Below are positions 23,220-34,400 of a stretch of DNA of 64,000 nucleotides, piece after piece. Positions within the stretch are counted from its first letter, which is position 1, and the number at the start of each line of letters is the position of its first letter. Under the pieces are notes generated by a model. It was given only the letters and a program-made list of their open reading frames with translations. It did no database searches and was not told the origin of the DNA. A program made the position numbers and the translations under genes. Source of the stretch: Mesostigma viride (taxonomy: Eukaryota > Streptophyta > Mesostigmatophyceae > Mesostigmatales > Mesostigmataceae); the NCBI GenBank assembly GCA_009746045.1, contig RPFO01000156.1:4490091-4554090 (forward strand), written 5' to 3'.

Positions 23220-23600
23220 GTCTCACTTAATAATAGGTCATGTCAGTCATTACGTCAGCCAGGACATGCTTCCAAAAGTCCATGCAAGGAAAGCATGGAC
23301 ACAGTGCAAAGACAGATACAAGATATCGCAGCACGGTGCAACGGTCGGTGAAAGCCAACGGCCCGCGGCACGGAAAGTACTGGGCACCGTAAAAGACACC
23401 ACGTGGCGTGGGGCAGAAAAATTGGCGCACATGATGTGGAAGATGGCCGAGGTAGATCAGAAACCGGTGGTTCAGATGCGAATACAGACTACACGATCCA
23501 GCCGGGACACGACCTGTTGATAGACCTTGTTCCAAGGAAAAGCACCCAACAGATGTGGGTTGTGCTGCAGAAATCATCGATTGACGGACAATTGACAGAG
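23220..23600 (-). pseudogene. Penelope-like element C-terminal fragment
   Basis: The minus strand near 23510-23600 encodes FLQHNPHLLGAFPWNKVYQQ-VVSRLDRV, which aligns with the C-terminus of the 1018-aa Penelope-like protein (FLQRHPHLFGAAPWHKLYKQ-VVDRLDRI, 34450-34535). Homology continues into the 3' UTR (for example ATGACTGAC at 23236-23250 and 34757-34770). The copy is 5'-truncated and dead. Confidence 0.7.
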
Positions 23601-24000
23601 CATGTTGTCATGGTCATAAAGTTTGAGAAGCCAACGATGTGTACAAGAGTTCAACAAGAGCCTGAAGGATACTTAATGACGATTCGGGTGAGCACTGCCT
23701 GGCGTTATGGCATGCCTGATACTTTCGCAGCACGCAACTTATACTGTTGCCATGCGTTTCTAGGTCGGATCATAAGCCAATCACATGGTAACATCGTGAT
23801 CGACAATTATTACGGTATAAACTTTGCCAATTGCTAGCGTGTTTGCTCAGGCCTAGCCAACACATGCATTTACCTTGTCTCAGGACAAGAGGTTGCCTGG
23901 CCGCGGCAGCTATAGTGGCTTGCGGGGTATATGGTGTGGCGGCAGCAGGCTTGAGCCATGGCCGACAGCAAATAGAAACACTTGGAAATTGGCCCATAAG

Positions 24001-24230
24001 TAATATTTCAACTAGAAACGCAGGGGAAATGGCCGGTAAGTCATCAACTAGAAACGCAGGGGAAATGGCCCATAAGCCAGCAACTAGAAACACAGCGGAA
24101 ATGGGCCATAATTAATGAGCAACTAGAAATGCATGGTAAATTGCCAATACTAGTTATCAACTAGAAACGCAGGGGAAATGGCCGGTAAGTCATCAACTAA
24201 AAACGCAGGGGATGTGGCCCATAAGTCATG
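24001..24230 (+). repeat. 36-40-bp minisatellite
   Basis: About five degenerate copies of a unit with CAACTAGAAACGCAGGGGAA and ATGGCC(G/C)(G/A)TAAGTCAT. Confidence 0.8.
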
Positions 24231-24327
24231 GTCATGTTGCCATGCAGTGCCAGAGCTAGCCGCAGGAGCTACAGGCCTTAGCGGGCGGCTGCTTACTATG
24301 ACCTTCTGGTTGTCCTATATCGTGGCC

Positions 24328-24425
24328 CCAGGCCCATCACCCTCACCTCGGTTGTCCTTGTCGTGGCCCATCACCCTCACCTCCGTTGTCCTTGTCGTGG
24401 CCCATCACCCTCACCTCGGTTGGTT
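24328..24425 (+). repeat. 34-bp minisatellite, three copies
   Basis: Unit GGCCCATCACCCTCACCTCG followed by GTTGTCCTTGTCGT, three near-identical copies. A 369-codon frame runs through this and the preceding minisatellite; I do not regard it as a gene. Confidence 0.85.
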
Positions 24426-25299
24426 GTCGTCGTTGCATGTGCTTCACGCAGACCAAGGACGAGCAGAGCGGTGCGAGGCACGGAGCTTTCTGCGGCATGG
24501 TCAGCCAATGAGAGAGGACCGGCTCGTCGCGTATCTGGGCAAGGGGAAGGCAGCAGCAGCACATGAGGGTGAGGATCATGGGAATGAATCAGCCCCACCA
24601 GCCCGGAACAGTAGCTGCGCACGCCAAATTGAGCTCCAAGTAGAGGCTCAAAAGCCTCTGCTTTTAGCAGCTTTCAAAGAGCTTTCACAAAGTACCACAG
24701 ATGTCACATCACAGACTCGTAGCCGTTCCACGGCACCCCATCGAAAGCTATATTCAATATGGTGGCTTATAAATAAGGGCACCAACACATGCCATGACCT
24801 TAAGTCGTGCCTGCATCATGTCGTGGATGCCAGCACTTCTGCCGGAGTCACGGGGAGGGGAGGCCGGGGGATTATTCGTTACGGCAAGCAGGACAGAGCG
24901 GCTCCATGCAGATGCGGTGCACGCCCAGTAGCAGTGCACCATCCCTTGACGAAACTATCCACAAAAGGCACGCGAATCCTTGAAAAAAAGGTATTGAAAA
25001 GGATCGCCTACGAACGACAGCGTGAAGGACAGAGAAAGAAGAGAAACAGGGTGGGTCGTTTTGTGCTCCAATGCCACAGGCCCACCTCGATGAGCCCATG
25101 CGCGACACATGCACTGGCTGTCGTCCTCGGCCCCGCCTCCTCTTCCCCCCCCTCCATCATGTCGCTCGGTGCCCCCTCCCCCCTCCATGGCCTTCAACGT
25201 GCTGGCGAGGGTGAATCGTCCCATTACGTGGCCCTGGGCGGCGGTGAGGATCTCATCTGCCAGGTGGCGCCCGTAGTTGGACCTTGACCTGGGAAATGT

Positions 25300-27566
25300 G
25301 ATGTGTGTTTTCGAAGATGCACAAGGGAGGACGGCTTGGAGAATAGGATTAGGGGAGGGTTTCGGCCATAGGGCTAAATGATGGGGGATGGGGTCGGGTG
25401 GAGGACAGCCTGACAGGATTTGCAGGTTGCGTGATTTGGTTGGAGGATAGGGTTCATCTATAATAAGGTTCAAGGATAGAGTTGGAGGATTAATAGGTCG
25501 TGCTAGGATGTAGCATCATCCACAATGGGTCAGCCGAGCAAGCGCAAAGGGCAAGCACACAAGGGGGCACCACATGGGCACAGCTAGGTAAGGGCCCAGC
25601 GCAAGTGACCGCATCGGAATACAACAAATCTTGTCCTCATGGGCCATGCAAGAGAAATAGCAGAGATGACTTCTCAGGCATGCATGCGACCGAGGAATGC
25701 CGAGTATGGATCCTTGCCCGCATGCCCACTAGCCATGCATCAACAAGTAATCACGGCTCAAGTGGATGATGGGGATGCAGAAGGGCATGACTTCACGTCT
25801 CCTTGCAGGGTACCGATGCATTTACAACACATGAACAAGGTGTGCGGGGCGAAGAGGATGTCCAGAGAGGGGGGGTGGGGGGGAACATGTGGCCAAACGT
25901 GTGACTAGCTGGCATGTTGTGCACATTACAGGGCCGCGGAACCAAGGGGGGTAATGAGCCGGTATCCTGGTAACGCGCAGGAACGATTTAGGAGATGCCA
26001 TGAGAAGCGACGTTAAGTTTAGTTCTACAGCTGCTGGGTTCGCCAGGAACGTTGTAATGTCAGGAACCAATGACAAAAGTCATCGCGGTCATCCCAGGTG
26101 GTCAGAGGCCATTATTTTCTTCGTGCACAGATTGGTCCGAGTAAACACCATCCTAGAACCACCATGATCGAGGGAACCATCATAGAAGCACTCGCGCTGA
26201 CACAAACTATATCCCACTCTGGCAATGGGGAGCGGCCATATGGCCTGCTGTTGTCTCTGCAAGGATACTCCGCCTCATCTTGCCAAGCTTCCGAATTTTT
26301 AAAGACCATCAGTCAGCTTACGATCGTGCATACGGTCACCCTTGGCTGACAATGTGCAGCCTTCCCTTGCATTGTGCGCAAGAATAGTACCGCATGTGAC
26401 AAATGATTGCAAAGCGTCCTTTCAAGATTGTTGATTCATGAGCAGGTCAACCATGTACATCACTAGAATAGAAAAAGGCATGGTGCCACAATTCTGATAG
26501 GGCACAAATTCCACCGCCCGAAAAGTAAACAAGCTTATTGTATCTAGTAACAGTACAGCAAATATAATCTTTCCATTCCCAAATGCATTATGAGTTACTC
26601 AGCCAAGACGACGGCATGAGCTGACAATGGCAAAGCGGTGAAGGTAATTATGCTGTAATGGTCCGATGGTATGGAAGTTGCTATTGTCCAAGGGAAATAT
26701 GACAAGATAAACCAGCATCCATCCCCAGGTCGCAGGGCGTAGCAAACAGGTAGCGAAATACCGGCACATGCTCATGTCCTGGCATTGATTGCTAGCGCAC
26801 GCAACGCATCCAAATTTTAGTCATGACGACACGCCAGGCTTTGACAAGTCACAACGAATGGGCTTTGAGCCAACCAGCCACACACAGGTAGGAACGCTGG
26901 CAGTCGATAGCTACTGCAGGAACTGCTAAGCAATAAGTAGCAACTGTTGGCACTTATTATGCTTGTATCTTCCGCAGGTGGCTACGACCTTCGTGCCGGC
27001 GCTGGCTTGAATTCCTCGTACGTTTAATTTGATACAAGAATTACGCGCCATTGCAAACGGTGCAGCCGCACAGAAACACGCTAGCTTACCAACCGAGCAA
27101 TCCTGCCAAACTCCTCAGCTGGAACACCAAAAACAGCTGCTGCGTGACGTTGTGCGTTGTTGCAAGAAGACAAAACCCGCAACCGCGCCTAGCAATGAAG
27201 AAAATATAAGATCGTTATCTCTTGGGTTAATGCGCAGTGACGCTATCCTACACTTTATCTGAGGCGGTGTGTTACAGCGTGCGCCATTGCTAACTCCCCT
27301 CCGTTGGCATTACATGGGCAGCGTGGAAAGCTGCGAGGGCGCTCGCTTCATAAGTGTCGCACCACGCAGAAACATAAACACGCCCGCAGAATGACGATAA
27401 TAATCTCCCACGCTCGTTAATTTTGTTAGGAGTTGCCTGGTAGACTCGTGATAATGTTGTTCGCGGTGCATAATGTTGTGGCACTTCACGGTAGGCTATA
27501 TAATAAGGTCTACACTTGGTCTACAGACTACATCTACATGTACACACTACAGGTAGGTCTCTGCTG
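25300..27566. other. No firmly supported gene
   Basis: No recognised domain, transposon module or long repeat was found except the short frame at 27029-27262. Frames at 25500-25908 and 26098-26349 look like chance. Confidence 0.4.
27029..27262 (+). CDS. Hypothetical short protein (77 aa), doubtful
   Basis: A 77-codon frame with a polar, partly helical composition (MIQELRAIANGAAAQKHASL at the start, QLLRDVVRCCKKTK in the middle). It begins about 50 bases after a possible acceptor (TATCTTCCGCAG at about 26979). No homologue can be named. It may be an exon of an unrecognised gene, part of a mobile element, or chance. Confidence 0.2.
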   Translation: MIQELRAIANGAAAQKHASLPTEQSCQTPQLEHQKQLLRDVVRCCKKTKPATAPSNEENIRSLSLGLMRSDAILHFI

Positions 27567-27770
27567 CCCATGTGCGGCGTGGGCACTGGGCAACAACAAC
27601 AACAACAACAACAGGTAGGTCTGGCTAGTTCTGCCTGGCCGGGGTGGAAGGACAGGCAAGCGACGCATGCGCGGGAGGTTGGACATGCACTCTGCGCTGT
27701 TCATTGGACAGCGCACCAGGGGCGCGGATCCAGTTCAGTCAGTTCAGTTGGTTCCCACGCCGCACATGGG
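27567..27770. repeat. Small element with 17-bp inverted ends
   Basis: CCCATGTGCGGCGTGGG at 27567-27583 is an exact inverted match to CCCACGCCGCACATGGG at 27754-27770. An (AAC)n run lies just inside the left arm. The same 17-mer at 17613-17629 is also followed by AACTGAACTG and an (ACA)n run. The 27754 arm is preceded by CAGTTCAGTCAGTTCAGTTG. This pattern suggests a small dispersed element with an ACA-type tail. Confidence 0.5.
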
Positions 27771-28060
27771 CGCGATCCATAAACCACAAATGACTATCAG
27801 ATACTGTTGATGTGTACGGACGACATGACGTTGGGCAAGTACGGAGCAAATAGGGGTGGATGCTGTGCAGGATTTAACTATTTGCATGGCAATTATTTAA
27901 CTTGCTTTACACGCCACGTGAAGTTAAGCGGAGCCGCAGGAGCGGTCAGGACGCATGGTCCAGCTTATCCGCTGTTGCAAGGTCGGCAAGAAACCCCTGC
28001 ACCGCCATTCCACGCACAAACGTGTGGCTTGTCCGCTCAAACCTATCAACCACCTTTAAA

Positions 28061-28807
28061 ATGGCCGCAGCTGTCCAGCAGGCTATGAGCACGGTTTCCG
28101 CGAGCCTCGCCTCGCGTAATGCCGCCCCCAAGTCGGCGGGCAAGGGGCTCGCCCTTCGCTCCGTGCTGGGCGTTCGCCCGGCTCAGCTGGCCTCCGTTGC
28201 GCCGCAGGCACGCCGTATCGCGGCCATGACCGTAGAATGCAGCGATAAGTCTCAGGTTGTTTATAGCATTAAGGCTTTTGCCAAGAAGGCCTCGGACAAG
28301 GGAATGGTTCCCCTCTCCGTCTTCGCCATGAACGTTATTGCCGCCCTGCCAGCTCATGCCGAGGCGGGTAAGATCTTCGACTTCAACTTGACCCTCCCAA
28401 TCATTGTCGCGGAGTTCTTGACCCTCATGATTGTCTTCGACAACTTCTGGGTTAAGCCCGTTTCTAAGGTGCTGGATGAGCGTGACGAGATGCTGCGCAA
28501 CAAGGTCGGCGCTGTCAAGGACAACAGCGCCGAGCTGCAGAAGATCTCGGACGATGCTGCGGCTGTTCTTAAGAACGCCCGTCTCCAGGCCGCCAAGATC
28601 GTGTCTGATATGAAGAAGAAGACGCAGGAGAAGCTTGATGCCGAGATGGCTGCTGCCCGCGCCAAGACTGAGAAGGAATTGGCCGCTGCTCTTGCCAACC
28701 TGGAGAAGGAGAAGCAGAAGTCTTTGGCTAACCTGGATGAGAAGGTCCTGACCCTGAGCGAGTCCATTCTAGCTAAGGTTTTGCCCGCTGACACTGGCTC
28801 TGACTAA
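28061..28807 (+). CDS. atpG: Chloroplast ATP synthase subunit b' (CF0 subunit II)
   Basis: The 248-aa product is a peripheral-stalk subunit of the thylakoid ATP synthase; with subunit b it holds the F1 head against the rotating ring. Residues 1-100 form a bipartite-looking targeting region: Ala/Ser/Arg-rich, then hydrophobic MVPLSVFAMNVIAALPAHA, with a likely AHA|E thylakoid-processing site. Next come the family signature AGKIFDFNLTLPIIVAEFLT and one membrane helix (about 112-130), FWVKPVSKVLDERDEML, and a long charged coiled-coil stalk rich in K, E and A to the C-terminus. The frame is open upstream to 27902, but the ATG at 28061, in the context TTTAAAATGGCC, starts a typical targeting peptide. 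Lysine codons are almost all AAG and C-ending codons dominate, as in highly expressed algal genes. No intron interrupts it. A retrocopy is possible, but nothing is broken. Confidence 0.95.
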   Translation: MAAAVQQAMSTVSASLASRNAAPKSAGKGLALRSVLGVRPAQLASVAPQARRIAAMTVECSDKSQVVYSIKAFAKKASDKGMVPLSVFAMNVIAALPAHAEAGKIFDFNLTLPIIVAEFLTLMIVFDNFWVKPVSKVLDERDEMLRNKVGAVKDNSAELQKISDDAAAVLKNARLQAAKIVSDMKKKTQEKLDAEMAAARAKTEKELAAALANLEKEKQKSLANLDEKVLTLSESILAKVLPADTGSD

Positions 28808-28930
28808 ACGGAGTTGGGGTGGTTGGTGTGGGATCCATAGCGCATAAACACACTTAATTTGGGGATGCCATGCGGAGGGTAGCGTGTTAAGCGCATGTGA
28901 CTCGAGGTCAGAAGCCCGCTGATGTGGGGA

Positions 28931-28935
28931 TGTAA
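28931..28935 (+). terminator. TGTAA putative poly(A) signal of the b' subunit gene
   Basis: TGTAA is 124 nt after the stop codon, a typical position for a green-algal poly(A) signal. 28936-29500 shows no further gene. Confidence 0.5.
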
Positions 28936-29500
28936 GCAAAGGCTATGGCAGCCGGGGAGGGTAGTCAAGCTTGGAAAGGCAAGGTGACTTAACCAGTCCT
29001 TGCATTATCTATTATGATTCCAGTCCCGGAGGAATGCTGGAGCTGTGAACGACTGTATTTAGCAAAACACAATGTAAAACGAGTGCTATCTCTGATTGGG
29101 GCGGGAGTGCACAGTCAGGATGATAGTGCAACATCTGGGACAGTTTTTCTGTACTTGCAGGCCTTGTGGCTCTGCATACTCCTTATCACCAAAGCTGCTG
29201 GGAGAAGACTGCAGGCCAATTGAAATGTTGGCCAAAGTCACGTAGGACAGCTCTCAGAAATCAAAACGCCGGTGCGTCATGTTTTATATTGACCGCACGT
29301 TGTCTACACAGTAATTTTTATCCAATAAACTGCGTCAGAGTCAACTCGTAATTTTGTTTGCTGGGCTTCTTACCTCAGTTTTGTGATTGCTTTACTGTAA
29401 TGGTCTGCATGTTGGTCATGTCCAGCACTGGTTGCCTAACAAGCCCAACCGTGATCCTCTACACCACGACCGTCTTCCACCATGTTCACTCTTAATTAAG

Positions 29501-30240
29501 GGGACGGGACACCCCCGAATTTTTTGGCGCCAAAAAATTCGCGCCGGAACCGAAGGTCACAAATTTCACGTGCACGGTGCGCGCACCCCTTGCGGAAGTG
29601 GCCATGGCGACTGCGTTCAGGCGAAACTACCACAATAGGGCAAGCGAAATGCAAAAATTTTACTCGAATCTAAAAGACGATGAGTTTATGATGTTAGTAT
29701 GTGGCGGAAATCAGCTGGTTTACAATATCGCTGTTGTTTTTTTATGCCATCGGCATGGGGGGTAATCTGAATTTTTTGGTCGCGCGGAATGAAATAGAAT
29801 TCATGATAGCGGCAGTAAAATCGCGGTTTTGGGGGTTGTTCTGACCGTGAAGCAGGCATTAATACCGGTAGCATCGAATTCTAAACCCAGCTGGTGGTTT
29901 TTGCCAGATTTTCGGCCATTATCGGTAAGTAATTGTTCAGACCTGCGCAGTGCGTGTCTGACCTGTCCATGGAAGAACGGCTGTTGTTGCGCGCCTGGGC
30001 GAGGGATTTACGAGGGCAAGGTACAGATGTGTCGCGAATGTTATCTGCTATCAGTGCTTTCTTCTATGAGCTCATCGTTCGAAGTTTTTTGCGTTCTTTT
30101 TGGGCAGTTTCCGCCAGCTAGCTCGCCGTCGCTTGCCGTTGTGTTGTCGAATACTGGCAGCTTTAGATTGTTTTCGTTGATGTCGTGATCAGGGCCGCTT
30201 AAGTCGCAGCCTATAGCTCGTCGGGAAGGTATAAGGCATT
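29501..30240 (+). mobile_element. Repeat family H, copy 1, with E2F-like palindrome
   Basis: Begins GGGGACGGGACAC, followed at 29517-29540 by a perfect 24-bp palindrome centred on TTTTTTGGCGCCAAAAAA. Homologous stretches are at 46786-47805 and, inverted, 50440-51245; they share GCGGAAGTGGCCATGGCGAC and a GCCTGCGC...GGAAGG region over at least 700 bp. On the minus strand all three can be read as a diverged R-PGAQ--PFFHG-V--A-RR peptide, so the element may encode a protein antisense to this orientation. The class is unknown. Confidence 0.55.
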
Positions 30241-31494
30241 TCATAAAATGTGTTGTGGCAAGGATGTTGTGCGTATGGACGCTTCTTGTTGTGTGAGAGT
30301 GACGCACCCTCTCTTCGCAGGCCGCAGCGGCATCACAGCACTCATGCGCTGAAGGGCCGCCAATTGTTTATTTGCATTTTATCGTGCAGGGATGGAAGTG
30401 TTATAGTGATGATGATGTTGGAGATATTGCATTTGTGTGACTGCATGTAGATAGCAGGCACCATTGGTTGTTTGAGCTTTCCTTTGTTATGATGATGTGA
30501 TAAGACTACAATGTGCTGAGCCAACCATGGTTGACATGCATGACTGCATGCAAGCTATATTAGATTGGTTGAATATAGTTCGTTTTCGGCTAGGAGGCGT
30601 GGCCTTTGCATGACGGGCAAGAGGATTTCAGCCGTGGGCAACCAAGCACACATGTCGTCGGGCTAGTCCGACGAGTGCGCACGTGAACCGGCACTCCCGG
30701 TCACACACGACACCATAGAGATAGTCAGCTGCACCGCCTCATGTCGGCGAAACCCATAGTTCCATCGGAATCGTTTCAGCGGCCGGCATTTCCTCTACGC
30801 GTTTCCTCAACCTCGTTTTCAGGATCATACTCATCGTTCCTGCATTTTCCTCTTCCACGCAGGTTGTGGCTTTTTTGAAAGCCACGAATGTACCCGGGGA
30901 TGGGACGCTTCGGCTGCCTCAATGCCTACACATTCAATACGATGTCCCCCTCTCACCTTCCTCCATCATTCCGCTCACATTGCACTACGTGTCTGTGTTT
31001 TGTTCTTTTTCTTGTTCTCGTTTGTTTTGCTGTTCTTGTCCTTTTTCTTTTACTTTACTGAGGGAGCTAGGCTGGGCTGCGCGCTGTGTGTGCTACTCTC
31101 GTGTTTTTCTGTGGGCACTTGAGAGACTAACCAAGGATCGGGCCCCCCACACGGCAATATCAGCCTTTGCTTTTGTTTACCCTCCCATATCTCTTTACAA
31201 ACGCCAAAAAAACACAAAGGCAGGAGCACGGTGACTCATCTGGAACATGAAGAAGGGAAATCTTTTCGTTACAGGAAAGAGGTGTCAAGTATGACAATTG
31301 GAAGGCCCCCCCACTGGGAATCCACATGTTCCGAGTCCATTCAGCTGTGTTGTTAGCCACATCCTGCCCCGGGGAGATGCATCATGGACCACCGCTATCG
31401 CGTAACGGGTGTTACGCAGTGAATATTGACTTACCTCAATATGCTCCGCTCTGGTTCTGTTTGATGTCTTAGCTCTCAGTGCATCTGAATCATC
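30241..31494. other. Upstream region of the Penelope-like ORF, no gene seen
   Basis: T-rich between 30990 and 31070. No domain or repeat was recognised, and the 5' boundary of the retroelement cannot be placed. An in-frame TGA lies 9 bases before the ATG at 31495. No hammerhead core (CTGATGA with a paired GAAA) was found here. Confidence 0.35.
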
Positions 31495-34400
31495 ATGAAA
31501 CACCTTATGACTTTCTGGCATGCTCTTACCCTCCACAGAATACGGCAATCCAGTGGCATTGATTACCGGAAGTACACTGCTATTTCTCGGCAGTTCCCCT
31601 ATCGTATCTCCTCACAGGCATGGCGGAAGCGTTGTCGCATCAACACGCGCCATAACCATCACTGCAAGGATGACCATACTCTACGTCGCCTCCGGCGCTT
31701 ACAGCGCACGCATTTGTCGCTTACCAACTCCACTCGCCCACACCCCGTAAGCACCCGTCGCGTCATTTATGCCATTTACAACCGCAGGTACCCTCAGCGT
31801 ATCTACGTTGGCCAGACGCAACGGGATGCCTGGACGCGTTTTCAGGAACATGTCCGAGCGGCACGCCGCCTTCATATTGGCCGCCCTGCCGCCAACGACG
31901 ACACCCCCCTACATGGCGCCATGGCCCAATACGGGTGGTGGGATTGGCGAGTCGTCCCCTTGGAACATGTCCCCGGCACCTTTACCGGCGCCGCTTTTCG
32001 CAAAGCCGCAGGGCATCGGGAAACGTTTTGGAAACGAATGTTACATGCATTTCTGCCCCACGGTTTTTGCATTGAAGGCAAGAGTTTCAAAGCTCGGTCT
32101 CGCCGCCGCCCGCCTCCCCTCCGTCCCCGCCCTCTTATGTTCATCCGTGCCTGGCGTCTGAAGCACAATCTCCACCCATATCGCCCCTATCCCCCCAGCG
32201 TCACCCCGGCCCCTCCACCTTCCACACATGTGTCCACCGATCCTTCCCTTTACTCCACCAGTCTCCGCTGCTTACGTCACATGTCTCGGCTTATGCAACG
32301 CGGCAACTTTCATGCATCCTATCTCGAAGCCTGCAGCTTGAAGAAGCTTACCAGCTTACACATTGCCGTCGGGTCGTGCTCCCCAGCTGATCTGCAAGTC
32401 CCCCGCTCCCATGCCACTAGTCTGCGAGGCCTTCTCTCACGTATCATTCGGCACCGTGTCAATGGGAATGCAGATGCACTGCGTCCGCGCCGTTTGCTGA
32501 TCTCACCTTTCATTCATGCTGCGATGGATGAGCTGTGTTTGCCACACATTCTGCATTTGCCGCAAGTGCAGGCTGCGATGCCGCTCGTGGTGCGCAACAC
32601 TTTCGGCACTCCCATTGCCGCCTGGCATTACTCTCCCACCTTGGGACAAATGGTTTTCAGCAACGGGAAGGTCAGCCGCGATACAACGCCCACCGAGCTG
32701 GCCACCATCTTGGCAGGGCCCTGCCCCTGCCAACAACAACGGTATTTCAAGTACCTTGATCCCACCTCACAGCACGTCATGACCGCTGACCTCAGCATCC
32801 TGCCGAGCCACACGCTTGTAGACCTTTTTGCCAAAGGCACCAAGTTTCGGCCGTGGGTCCAGCGCACGTGTGCCAAAGAGGTGAATGCACTGCTCTCCAC
32901 ATCACTGCGCAAATTCTGCAATGCCATGAGCACGGACCTACAGCTTGCTCCCCTTGCCATGGAACCGTGGTTTCGCGCCGTCATTCACGAATGCAATGCA
33001 CGTCTCACCAGGCTTGATTACCGTCTCCAGCAGGTCCACCGCACCACCTGGCTCAACACCACAGATAAAGCACTTCTTGACCACTTCAAGCAGGACTTTA
33101 TCATCACGTGTGTTGACAAGAGTGCCAACAACTTTGCTTTCATATGCAAGAAGCACTACCTTGCTACTTTGCAACACGAGTTGGCGTCCAGCCCTACCTA
33201 TGTTCAGCGTGCACAGTCCACCGCCAGTATCACTGCTGCTCATCGGGCTTTTCTGCACAGCCAAAACATTTTTGCTCGGGCATTCCTTAAGCGGCAGCGA
33301 CGCGCCACCACCACTACGTTCCCATATCTGTATCTCACTCTTAAGCTGCACAAAACTCCTGTTGCTTTGCGCACCATTGCTGCGTCGCATTCAGCCCCAC
33401 TGATGCCTCTCTCGAAACTCATCTGCCATGCTTTGAATGCTCTTCTCCCCGAAGCCAATGCATTATGGGTGGAGGTGCTGTCGAATGCCGGGTATGAATG
33501 CGCTGGTAGTTGGATCGTCATAGACTCAGCCCAAGTACGCCTACGCCTTGCCGCCCTTAGCCGTTCTAAGACAGCAGCAGAGAAACGTATACCTATGCCC
33601 ATAGCCACCTATGATTTCACCACTCTATATACCACACTAGATTTGCACGATTTGAAAGCTCGTTTAGATAGCCTCCTTACTCGTCTGTATGCACGTAGGC
33701 CTCACGGGCGCAACCACCTGCACGTGCGTGTTTCTCAGACCAAGCCCACGGCAACGTGGCTCTCAGGGATCGCGGCAGGTGCTATCGTGCGGGATGGTTA
33801 TAATTATATTATCACGAAGGCTGACCTTGTCCATTGGATCTCTTATCTTGTTGATAACACCTTCATCTGTTTTGCGGGCAATGTATACCAACAAGCTATC
33901 GGCATCCCTATGGGCACTAACTGTGCCGGGCTCCTTGCAAACCTCTATCTATACACTTATGAGCTTGCATTCATGGAGAATCTCATTGCCTCAAACGATG
34001 ATGTTCTCATCAGGCGTTTTATCCATACATGTCGATACATTGATGATGTCATCGCTTTCGACAACCCTGATTTCGCAACCCATTTGTATATCACCGCTGG
34101 TCTGCCTGGCATCTACCCGCAAGCGTCCCTCACATTAAAGCTCACGTCGGAGGATACTCATTGCAATTACCTCGATCTTAACATTACCCATAACAAGAAG
34201 GGCTGGCGTACGGCTGTCTATGATAAGCGCAAGGATCCTAAATACCAGCAAATTCCTTTTATTCGTTACCCCGATATTCACAGTCTCCTTTCCCACACAG
34301 CAAAATATGGTGTTGTTCTTTCTCAGTTACATCGTTTTTCCCGTCTTTGTTCTTATCGTGTTGATTTCATCACGACTCTTGTTGAACTCTTGCAGCGTTT

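Noticed and set aside
24178-25287. 369-codon plus-strand frame
   Set aside because: It runs through two minisatellites, has no domain, and a comparably open minus-strand frame overlaps it (24955-25473, with NYGRHLADEILTAAQGHVMG). The latter could be an exon, but no splice-linked partner was found.
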